Shown here piece by piece: positions 25,426-32,254 of a stretch of DNA of 59,590 bases. The notes under the pieces are model-generated. The model did not search any database. It was not told the DNA's origin and was given only the letters and a program-made list of their open reading frames with translations. The stretch's first letter is position 1; each line of letters opens with the position of its first letter. The stretch comes from Planotetraspora thailandica (GTDB taxonomy: Bacteria > Actinomycetota > Actinomycetes > Streptosporangiales > Streptosporangiaceae): assembly GCF_016863335.1 (NCBI RefSeq), contig NZ_BOOR01000071.1, forward strand, positions 1-59,590, written 5' to 3'. The translations under genes and the position numbers were made by a program.

Positions 25426-26595
25426 TCAGGCGACCGCCTCCGGTCGCTCACCCCACGACCGGGAGGCCGGGGGATACAGCGCCCGCCACACGTACGTGGT
25501 GATCTCCCTGCCGTCGTAGAGCCGGAACAACGCCCCCGCGTGCTCGTGCCCGCGCACGGCGCTCGCCAGGCCGCGCCGGTCGGCGCCGTACCGTTCACGG
25601 AGTCCGGCGACCAGGCCGCCGAGCTCGGCCTCCAGCGCCCGGGCGCTCTCGCGCAGGCCGGTGGCCGTCGAACGCACCCAGGCGTGGAACTCATCGGGCA
25701 CGCCCGCGATGAACCGCTCCTCCCAGTCGGGCCCGACCCGCAGGATCTCGGCCGCGCGCTCGGGCGTGACGCCGACCGCAGAGCCCCAGTGCTTGGGCTG
25801 GAGCACGACGTCCTTGCACGCGTCGACGGCGAGGAACTCCCAGATGACCCGTGCGGACGTCTGGGTGACGACGGCGTGGAGGGCGAGGTAGTCGGCCTGT
25901 TTGATCTTGGTGAGGCGGCCGGTGGCGAGCGTCCTGACCACCAGGCCCTCGGCGCCCGGCCGCGGCGGCAGCGCCAGCGCCTCGGCCAGGGTCGCGGCGG
26001 GGAAGACCTGGACGCGCGGCCCCGGCCAGTACGGCACGGCGTCCGGTCCGCGCGCGACTCCCGTCGCGGTCTCGACGGCGCCGAGCAGGATGAGGTCGTC
26101 GAGGTCGCCGTAGTCGCAGACGATCCGGTTGCCCGGATAGACGATCTCGACCAGGACGGTCATGCCCTCCGGAGGGGAGAAGTCCGGGTAGCGGGAGCGG
26201 AGCAGTTCGCTCGCGTGCCTGGCCTGCTCGCTGACGAACGAGCCGCGCGTGGCGACCGCCCATCCGCCGGGCCTCGGAAACAGGAGGCCGAGGCTACCGT
26301 CGGCCTTGTCCATGACCTCGACCGGCGCGGTCAGGTCCGGAGGGCCGTCCCACGGTTCGCCGTGGTTCCAGAACTTCTCGAACCCGCGGACCACCACGAG
26401 CCCGTCGTGCCCCACGATCAGCCCCCGGCAGGTGCGCGTCACGGTGGTCCACGCCCGGTCGTAGGCGCAGCGCTCCGTGTAGTTGTAGATGTCGAGCGGC
26501 AGTGTGGGGTGGGATTCGCGTCGCACGTGTCCGCGCTCGATCGCCTCCGCGAGTTCGCCCGGGTCGAAAAGGTCGGGTAGTCGAAGCTCGGGCAC
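25426..26595 (-). CDS. T4 Rnl1-like RNA ligase
   Basis: 389 residues. ATP-dependent RNA ligases seal 3'-OH/5'-P RNA breaks via enzyme- and RNA-adenylate. Nucleotidyltransferase motifs are visible: motif I VMDKADGSLGLLF (Lys-x-Asp-Gly, the adenylated Lys), RGSF, motif III-like EIVYPGNRIVCDYG, motif IV AEGLVVR and motif V LTKIKQADYL. A C-terminal domain of about 130 residues follows. Start GTG with CAGGAGAG upstream. Co-directional with an rRNA-type methyltransferase and an ADP-ribosylglycohydrolase downstream, suggesting an RNA repair or end-modification role. Confidence 0.87.
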   Translation of the reverse strand: MPELRLPDLFDPGELAEAIERGHVRRESHPTLPLDIYNYTERCAYDRAWTTVTRTCRGLIVGHDGLVVVRGFEKFWNHGEPWDGPPDLTAPVEVMDKADGSLGLLFPRPGGWAVATRGSFVSEQARHASELLRSRYPDFSPPEGMTVLVEIVYPGNRIVCDYGDLDDLILLGAVETATGVARGPDAVPYWPGPRVQVFPAATLAEALALPPRPGAEGLVVRTLATGRLTKIKQADYLALHAVVTQTSARVIWEFLAVDACKDVVLQPKHWGSAVGVTPERAAEILRVGPDWEERFIAGVPDEFHAWVRSTATGLRESARALEAELGGLVAGLRERYGADRRGLASAVRGHEHAGALFRLYDGREITTYVWRALYPPASRSWGERPEAVA

Positions 26596-26634
26596 GTGTC
26601 TCTCCTGGGGGATGTCGGACCGGTGTCCGGTCGC

Positions 26635-27117
26635 TCAATCGTCTATCGCGACCTCCGCCTCGATCTCAACGGGAATTCCGAAGGGCAGCTCGGCCAGGCC
26701 GACGGCGGAGCGGGCGTGACTGCCGGCCTCCGGCCCCCACAGGTCCAGGATCAGGTCGGAGAACCCGTTGATCACCGCGGGCGCGTTGGTGAAGCCGGGC
26801 GCCGCGTTCACCATGCCGAAGACCCTCAGCCAGGCCGTGACCCGGTCCAGGTCGCCGAGTTCGCGCCGGAGACTGGACAGGATCGCGAGGGCGGTGAGGC
26901 GGGCCGCGTCGTAGGCCTGCTCCTGCGTCACCTGCGCGCCGACCTTGCCGAGCGGGCCGGCCAGGGAGCCGTCGCCGAGCAGCGGGCCGTGACCGGAGAC
27001 GAATGCGCGTCCCTTCCGAACCCGGACCCACGGAAAGGGCAGCTCGACGCCCGGCGGGAGGCGCATGGGGTCGGGCAACGCCAGCCCGAGCTCGGTCAGC
27101 CGGTTCTCAATGCGCAT
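26635..27117 (-). CDS. RidA (YjgF/YER057c/UK114) family protein
   Basis: 160 residues. Canonical RidA hydrolyses reactive enamine/imine intermediates; many paralogues have other roles. Seen: VRVRKGRAFVSGHGPLLGDG, QAYDAARLTALAILSSLRRELGDLDRVTAWLRVFGMVNAAPGFTNAP split over the trimer core, and RSAVGLAELPFGIPVEIEAEVAI, where the canonical C-terminal Arg of the active site is not obvious. Longer than RidA proper, so more like the Rid2/Rid7 side groups. Overlaps the HxlR stop by 11 bp. Confidence 0.88.
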   Translation of the reverse strand: MRIENRLTELGLALPDPMRLPPGVELPFPWVRVRKGRAFVSGHGPLLGDGSLAGPLGKVGAQVTQEQAYDAARLTALAILSSLRRELGDLDRVTAWLRVFGMVNAAPGFTNAPAVINGFSDLILDLWGPEAGSHARSAVGLAELPFGIPVEIEAEVAIDD

Positions 27118-27619
27118 GACGGTCTCCTCGCGGGGTGCTCCCGGCCGTGACGGGGCCGGCCAGGTTCCAGTCTGGGAGCGTCATCTCGCGGGTGACGTCG
27201 CGGGGGTCGACCGGTTCCCCGCAGGTCGTGCAGATCGTGCGGGCGGTCAGCGGGTGGTCGTGGTGCAGCATCTTCATGGGCGGCGACGTCACGGCCCACT
27301 TGTCGCCCCAGGCCAGCAGGGCCCGGGTGACCGGTCCCAGCTCGTGGCCGGCCTCGGTCAGGTGGTAGGCCTCGTAGCGCGGGTCCTGCTCCGACGGCCG
27401 CCGTTCGAGCACGCCCGCCTCGACCAGGTCCTTCAGCCGCGCTGCCAGGCGGTCGCGCGGCGCGCCGGTGTTGCGCGCGATCTCGCCGAACCGGTGGTTG
27501 CCGAACATCACCTCGCGGATGGCGAGCAGCGCCCACCGGTCCCCGACGAGTTCCAGGGCGGAGGCGATCGAGCAGGGGCGCCCGGGGAGGGTGGCCGGGT
27601 CGCGGCGTGCAGTGGACAT
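27107..27619 (-). CDS. HxlR-type winged-helix transcriptional regulator
   Basis: 170 residues. The HxlR signature begins CSIASALELVGDRWALLAIREVMFG, with the Cys typical of the family, followed by HRFGEIARNTGAPRDRLAARLKDLVEAGVLERRP (recognition helix) and YHLTEAGHEL. The C-terminal extension has CTTCGEPVD, which could bind metal or be redox-active. Divergent from an MFS exporter with a palindrome in the shared promoter, the usual repressor/exporter arrangement, and overlapping ridA downstream. Ribosome site AAGG. Confidence 0.9.
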   Translation of the reverse strand: MSTARRDPATLPGRPCSIASALELVGDRWALLAIREVMFGNHRFGEIARNTGAPRDRLAARLKDLVEAGVLERRPSEQDPRYEAYHLTEAGHELGPVTRALLAWGDKWAVTSPPMKMLHHDHPLTARTICTTCGEPVDPRDVTREMTLPDWNLAGPVTAGSTPRGDRHAH

Positions 27620-27640
27620 GTCTCAACCTTGGCACTTCGC

Positions 27641-27673
27641 GGTTTGCAATTCAAACCAGACAGTCGTTATGGT
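27641..27673 (+). promoter_or_regulatory. MFS promoter with HxlR operator
   Basis: -35 TTGCAA (27644-27649), 18-bp spacer, -10 TATGGT (27668-27673), then 7 nt to the MFS ATG at 27681. The palindrome GGTTTG-N5-CAAACC (27641-27657) covers the -35 hexamer and also lies 22 bp upstream of the HxlR start, so a bound repressor could block both genes. Confidence 0.6.
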
Positions 27674-27680
27674 CCCCCTC

Positions 27681-29141
27681 ATGACGTCGGAAGTTGGAAT
27701 ATCAAACCGCTCTCGTATGGCGGCTTTCGTTGTGGTGCTGGCCGTATTCATGACCAACCTCGACCTCTGGATCGTCAACGTGGCGTTGCCGGCCATGGGG
27801 TCGAGCTACTCCCACGGCGGCCATCCCGCCTCGTTGAGCGACCTGTCGTGGGTGCTGAACGCCTACGCCATCACCCTTGCCGCGCTGCTCGTGGTGATCG
27901 GCAGGATCGGCGACCGCGTCGGGCAGCGGCCCGTGTTCGTCTCCGGAGTCGTCGCGTTCACCCTCGCCTCCGTGGCGTGCGCGCTCGCGCCGACGTTGTG
28001 GCTGCTGGTGCTGGCCCGGGTCGTGCAGGCGGCGGGTGCCGCCGCGCAGCTGCCGACCTCGCTGGCGTTGCTGCTCGCGTCCGTGCCCGTCGAGAGGAGG
28101 ACCGGGGCGACCCGCACCTGGGCCGCGTTCGGCGGTCTCGCGGCGGCCGCCGGGCCGGTGCTCGGCGGGCTGCTGGTGCAGATCGACTGGCGGTGGGTCT
28201 TCATCGTGAACGTCCCGATCGGCGTGTTCACCGTCGTCGCCGGGCTGGCCGTCCTGCCCCGCACCGGATCGCGGGAGAAGGGCCCCCTGCCCGACGTCTG
28301 GGGCGCCGTGCTCGTCACCGCCACCGTCGCGGCGTTGTCCGGCGCGCTCGTACAGGCGCCCTCCTGGGGCTGGGCGTCCCCCGGCACCTTGGGGCTGCTC
28401 GCGGCCGCGGCCGTCGGCGGCGCGTGGTTCTGGCTGCGGTCCGCGCGTCACGCGAGCCCGCTGCTGGAACTGCACCTGCTGCGCCTGCCCGCCTTCGGAT
28501 CGTCGAGTGTGGGCACGTTCGTCTTCGGCGTCGCGTTCGCGATGATGCTGCTGTCCAACGTGTTGTGGTGCCAGGACGTGTGGCACTGGAGCGCGCTGCG
28601 CACCGGGCTCGCCCTGGTCCCCGGCCCCGCGCTGGTGCCGATCGTCACCGTTCTGACGGCTCGTGCCGTACGGAGGCTCGGCCACGGGCCCCTGGTCGCG
28701 GCGGGCGGCGTCTTGTTCGCGGCGGGGATGGCATGGCGGGCCGTGTTCGTCTCCACCACACCCGATTACCTGCGCGACCTGCTCCCCAGCATGATCCTTT
28801 CCGGCGTGGGCGTCGGTCTCGCCATGGGCACGCTCGTCGCCGCCGGAGTCCAGTCCCTGCCGGCGGGGCGGGCCGCGACCGGATCCGCCCTGGTCAACTC
28901 GGTCCGGCAGATCGCCTCCACCGTGGGTGTCGCCGTACTGGTGACGATCATCGGCGCGCGCGTGGACGCCGGATCGGTGGGCGGCTTCCGGCTGGCCTGG
29001 GTGATCGGTGCGGGGTTGAGCCTGGTGACGTCGGTCGCGGGTGTGCTTCTCATGCGGTCGCGCTCCACGGCCGGTCACGGTGCGGCCGGTGGAAGGCACG
29101 CGTCGGGCATGCCCGAACCCGCCGCGGGACACGCGTCCTGA
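27681..29141 (+). CDS. MFS drug/proton antiporter of the DHA2 (14-TM) family
   Basis: 486 residues, about 14 hydrophobic segments. Signatures: FMTNLDLWIVNVALPAMG (motif D1 with the membrane Asp), GRIGDRVGQRPVFVSG (motif A), LARVVQAAGAAAQLPTSLALLL (motif B region) and AAAGPVLGGLLVQIDWRWVFIVNVP (motif C, antiporter). EmrB/QacA-type exporters extrude hydrophobic compounds. The ATG at 27681 fits a leaderless start; an ATG at 27669 overlaps the -10 and is unlikely. Likely repressed by the divergent HxlR protein. Confidence 0.92.
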   Translation: MTSEVGISNRSRMAAFVVVLAVFMTNLDLWIVNVALPAMGSSYSHGGHPASLSDLSWVLNAYAITLAALLVVIGRIGDRVGQRPVFVSGVVAFTLASVACALAPTLWLLVLARVVQAAGAAAQLPTSLALLLASVPVERRTGATRTWAAFGGLAAAAGPVLGGLLVQIDWRWVFIVNVPIGVFTVVAGLAVLPRTGSREKGPLPDVWGAVLVTATVAALSGALVQAPSWGWASPGTLGLLAAAAVGGAWFWLRSARHASPLLELHLLRLPAFGSSSVGTFVFGVAFAMMLLSNVLWCQDVWHWSALRTGLALVPGPALVPIVTVLTARAVRRLGHGPLVAAGGVLFAAGMAWRAVFVSTTPDYLRDLLPSMILSGVGVGLAMGTLVAAGVQSLPAGRAATGSALVNSVRQIASTVGVAVLVTIIGARVDAGSVGGFRLAWVIGAGLSLVTSVAGVLLMRSRSTAGHGAAGGRHASGMPEPAAGHAS

Positions 29142-29156
29142 CCGTGCTGTGCCCGT

Positions 29157-29193
29157 GCCGGGCCGCGCTGACACTGGAGCAGCGCGGCCCGGC
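29157..29193. terminator. Hairpin between convergent MFS and SDR genes
   Basis: 13-bp perfect stem GCCGGGCCGCGCT (29157-29169) / AGCGCGGCCCGGC (29181-29193), 11-nt loop, in the 66-bp gap. Probably a bidirectional terminator. Confidence 0.65.
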
Positions 29194-29207
29194 CTGCCGT
29201 GCGACGC

Positions 29208-29888
29208 TCAGGCGGGTGTCGCGCTCAAACTCCGCTTGGCGTTGCGGCTGGGCTCGTCGGCGAGGATCTCGGTGAGGCCGGCCTCGATCCCGTCCAGTGC
29301 GGCCGCGGCGACGACGGCCGGGTCCGTCTTGTTCTCCGGCGCGACGTAGGAGGACATGTCGGTGTCGATGTAACCGATGTGGAGGCTCGCCACGTGGATG
29401 CCCTTGGGGGCCAGTTGCTCCCGGGCCACGTTGGCCATCGCCCATGACGCGGCCTTCGCCGCGGCGTACGCGCCGTAGCCCGCCGGGTGGTACCACGACA
29501 GCGCGGACAGCACGTTGAGAACCGCGCCCCCGCCGTTGGCCTCGATGATCGGCGCGAACGCGCGGGTGACGCCGAGAGGGCCGAAGTAGTTGGTCTCCAT
29601 CTCCAGGCGGATCCGGTCGAAGTCGCCGTCGATGAGCGGCGTGTGGGTGGAGATGCCCGCATTGTTGATGAGCAGGGTGGCGTCCGCCGCGATCAGCGCG
29701 GCATTCGTCACAGTCTCCGGCTTGGTGAGGTCGAGCTCCAGCGGCACCGCGCCGGGCACGTCGACGGTCTCGGGCCGCCGGGCGGCGGCGTACACCTTGG
29801 CGCCTCGGTCGATCAGCTGCGTGACGAAATGCCGCCCGAGCCCCCTGTTGCCACCGGTGACCACCGCCACCGCATTCTCGATCTTCAT
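29208..29888 (-). CDS. Short-chain dehydrogenase/reductase
   Basis: 226 residues, classical SDR. NAD(P)-binding VAVVTGGNRGLGRHF near residue 8, NNAG (INNAGISTHTP), catalytic Ser in LSALSWYHPAGYGAYAAAKAA with YxxxK, and the post-strand motif HIGYIDTDM. The ATG at 29888 has AAAGGA upstream. The short C-terminal end after the catalytic core is typical of stand-alone SDRs. Substrate unknown; no partner genes. Confidence 0.9.
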   Translation of the reverse strand: MKIENAVAVVTGGNRGLGRHFVTQLIDRGAKVYAAARRPETVDVPGAVPLELDLTKPETVTNAALIAADATLLINNAGISTHTPLIDGDFDRIRLEMETNYFGPLGVTRAFAPIIEANGGGAVLNVLSALSWYHPAGYGAYAAAKAASWAMANVAREQLAPKGIHVASLHIGYIDTDMSSYVAPENKTDPAVVAAAALDGIEAGLTEILADEPSRNAKRSLSATPA

Positions 29889-30100
29889 TGGCTGATCCTT
29901 TCGCCGTTCAATATGACCGCCCGTCTTGAGCTGCCAGCAAGCTATCACCTGTCAGGGGGAAAGCAAGAAGTTCCACCTGTTGATCTACAGCGTAAAGGTG
30001 CCTGCCCGGCTTCTGAGGTGGCCGTACGTGCTGGAATGCTGGTCGGCACACATCGCCGGCCGGCGTCGCCGTCTCCCGCCGGACGAGTCTCGCGACAGGC

Positions 30101-30147
30101 GTGAAAGCGGATGCGGGGATCGGGCTACACACACTGACCGCTTTCAC
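30101..30147. repeat. Inverted repeat in the sigma factor promoter region
   Basis: Perfect 10-bp inverted repeat GTGAAAGCGG (30101-30110) / CCGCTTTCAC (30138-30147), 27 bp apart, 36 bp upstream of the ECF sigma GTG. It may be an operator or an mRNA stem in the 5' leader. The rest of 29949-30182 shows nothing I can name. Confidence 0.55.
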
Positions 30148-30182
30148 CCCGTCGAAAGGCGACCGATGACAGGGAGCCCTCC

Positions 30183-30788
30183 GTGACCGCCCCGCCCTGG
30201 CTGGACGAGTCAGCTGAGATGCGGCTGTCCCATGCCGAACCTGAACGCTTCGCCGCGATATTCGACGCTCACTTCGCCGAGATCCACCGTTATGTGGTCA
30301 GCCGTCTGGGGCCGAGCATGGCGGAGGACGTCGTCGCTGAGACGTTTCTCACAGCTTTTCGCAACAGGTCGCGTTATGACGCCGGTCGTGGCGGCGTGCG
30401 CCCGTGGTTGTACGGCATCGCCACCAACAGGATCAACAAGCAGCGGCGGCACGAGATGCGCACGCTGCGGGCCATGGGCAGGCAGGGTCCGGAGCCGCCC
30501 GCGGAAGGCCCCGAGCTCCGGGTCGTGGCCAGCGTCACCGCACAGCGGCTGAAGCCGGCGCTGGCCAGGGCGATCGCCTCGCTCAACGACGGCGACCGCG
30601 ACGTGTTGCTGCTGGTGGCCCTGGCCGGGCTGACCCACGAGGAGGTCGCCGCCTCCCTCGGCATTCCGTACGGAACCGTCGGATCGCGGCTGAGCCGGGC
30701 GAGGAAGAAGGTACGCGCCGTAATCGGCGATACCAACCCCATGCATGACATGACGGATATTTCAGGAGAGAAGAAGCACGATGGATGA
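30183..30788 (+). CDS. ECF RNA polymerase sigma factor
   Basis: 201 residues. Region 2: RFAAIFDAHFAEIHRYVVSRLGPSMAEDVVAETFLTAFRNRSRYD, with the typical DVVAETFL core. Region 4: ALNDGDRDVLLLVALAGLTHEEVAASLGIPYGTVGSRLSRARKKVR in shorter pieces, the -35-binding helix-turn-helix. GTG start after GGGAG. It overlaps the next gene by 8 bp, so the two are coupled; ECF factors paired with CU044_5270-type membrane proteins recur in actinomycetes, and the partner probably acts in the same signalling circuit. Confidence 0.93.
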   Translation: MTAPPWLDESAEMRLSHAEPERFAAIFDAHFAEIHRYVVSRLGPSMAEDVVAETFLTAFRNRSRYDAGRGGVRPWLYGIATNRINKQRRHEMRTLRAMGRQGPEPPAEGPELRVVASVTAQRLKPALARAIASLNDGDRDVLLLVALAGLTHEEVAASLGIPYGTVGSRLSRARKKVRAVIGDTNPMHDMTDISGEKKHDG

Positions 30789-31896
30789 CCTGAAGACGGT
30801 GCGCGAGGTCTACGGCGAGGTCGCTCCTGACGCCCGGATGGAAGCCCGGATCCGGGCGCGGCTCGCCGGCGAGGCCGGTGCGCGCACGCCGTCGCGATAC
30901 GGGTTCCTGCGCCGCCGGGGCGCCGTCGGCGTGGGGCTGCTCGCCACCGCCGCCGCGGCGGCCGTCGGCGTCGCGGCTGTCGGCATCGGATCCGGCTCGG
31001 GAACGGCGCCCGTCGCGGGACGGGAGCTGTCGGCCCGGTCGATCCTGCTGGCGGCGGCGGACCAGGCCGCGGCCGAGCCGGCCGGCCGGTTCTGGAGGCT
31101 GCACATGATCAGCGGATCCGGCGGCCGGGTCGACGGGGCCGACTACACGATCTTCAGCCCGGGCGAGTTCGACGGGTGGCAGTCGGCGTCGGACAGTGAG
31201 ACCGACGTCACCTACCAGCGGGACCTGGCCTCCTACCCGGCGACGGCGGCGGACAAGGCCGCCTGGCAGAGGGCCGGCTCGCCGACGTCGTTCAAGGTGC
31301 GCAACAACGCCGACTTCATCACCTACACCACCTCCGACGGACAGTGGACCGAGCGGCGGGTGACGTCCAAGGTCAAGAAGTACTCCGCAGAGGAGCTCAA
31401 GCAGCTGTGCGCCAGAGCGGAGGCCGCTGCGAAGTGTCCCCCGAGCGCTCGGATGAGCTGGGCGGAGAAGGAGAAGATCGCCTCCGACCCCCAGCGCTTC
31501 GAGGAGTTGCTGTTCCCCCCGACGGCCCCGGGCAAGAGCCCCGCCAACAAGCTGGCGCAGGGGTTCGACTTCCTGATCGAGCAGCCCGCCTCTCCGCAGA
31601 TCAGGGCCAAGGCGTTCCGCGTGCTCGCCGACCTGCCGGGTGTGCGCAGCGTGGGCACGGTGAAGTCGCTTGACGGCCGCACCGGCATCGGGATCGCCGC
31701 CGAAGGCAACATGATCGACGACAGCGGCGCCAAGTTCGAATACCGCGTCATCCTCGACCCCGAGACCTACACGGTGATCGGGGACAAGGAGACCGTCGTC
31801 GACGGGTCGTACCGCGGGCTCGGGCCCGGATCGGTGCTGTTCGAGCAGGGCGTCATGCAGGCGGGCTGGACCACTGACGACCCTCACCACAACTGA
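30781..31896 (+). CDS. CU044_5270 family protein (membrane-anchored partner of the ECF sigma factor)
   Basis: 371 residues. A cytoplasmic N-terminus of about 45 residues (DLKTVREVYGEVAPDARMEARIRARL), one transmembrane helix (GVGLLATAAAAAVGVAAVGIG) and a large extracytoplasmic domain rich in beta-type sequence ending LFEQGVMQAGWTTDD. I recognise the N-terminus and tail as the CU044_5270 type usually encoded after ECF sigma factors. An anti-sigma function is plausible from order and topology, but no zinc-binding ASD motif is seen. Ribosome site GGAGAG; ATG inside the sigma gene. Confidence 0.85.
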   Translation: MDDLKTVREVYGEVAPDARMEARIRARLAGEAGARTPSRYGFLRRRGAVGVGLLATAAAAAVGVAAVGIGSGSGTAPVAGRELSARSILLAAADQAAAEPAGRFWRLHMISGSGGRVDGADYTIFSPGEFDGWQSASDSETDVTYQRDLASYPATAADKAAWQRAGSPTSFKVRNNADFITYTTSDGQWTERRVTSKVKKYSAEELKQLCARAEAAAKCPPSARMSWAEKEKIASDPQRFEELLFPPTAPGKSPANKLAQGFDFLIEQPASPQIRAKAFRVLADLPGVRSVGTVKSLDGRTGIGIAAEGNMIDDSGAKFEYRVILDPETYTVIGDKETVVDGSYRGLGPGSVLFEQGVMQAGWTTDDPHHN

Positions 31897-31901
31897 CGGG
31901 C

Positions 31902-31937
31902 GATCCCGGCTCCCCGGTGCGTCGGGGAGCCGGGATC
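31902..31937. terminator. Hairpin terminator after the sigma/partner operon
   Basis: 15-bp perfect stem GATCCCGGCTCCCCG (31902-31916) / its complement (31923-31937), 6-nt loop, 5 bp after the stop codon. No T-run. Confidence 0.75.
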
Positions 31938-32016
31938 ATCCCTGCTGGTTGACCGAGTTACCCCGCTGACACAGCTCGACGATCTTGGCCTTGAACTCCG
32001 GTGTGAACGAACGGAG
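31936..32016 (-). pseudogene. Relic of an IS3-family transposase OrfA (N-terminal piece)
   Basis: Minus-strand reading RSFTPEFKAKIVELCQRGNSV matches the N-terminal helix of IS3/IS150-type OrfA proteins (typically RSFTPEFKAEIVELC...). It runs to a stop at 31936 right at the sigma-operon terminator. No start codon, helix-turn-helix remainder or OrfB follows, and no terminal repeats were found, so only about 27 codons survive. Confidence 0.6.
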
Positions 32017-32112
32017 ACCGCCGAGCGCACGGGGCTTCCGCTGGGCACCGTGGAATCCCGGGTCCACCACGCCCGCCGGTACGTCCAGGAGTGGCTCACC
32101 GACAGGTCCTGA
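32011..32112 (+). pseudogene. Relic of a second sigma factor (region 4 tail)
   Basis: Plus-strand reading TAERTGLPLGTVESRVHHAR followed by RYVQEWLTDRS and a TGA at 32110-32112 is the end of an ECF-type region 4 helix-turn-helix. Upstream it merges directly into the transposase relic, with no start codon or region 2. It is not a copy of the intact sigma factor 1.2 kb upstream (different tail). Confidence 0.6.
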
Positions 32113-32254
32113 TCGGCGACCGTCCCAGGGCTCCGCATGTCACGTATCGGCCGCAAGGCGGTATACAAGAGATAAAGGGATCTTGTCAGCTTTGTAATCA
32201 AGAGTGAAAGTTGCGCGCAATCGTCCTTATTTCCGGTAATCCGGGAGGATTTGC

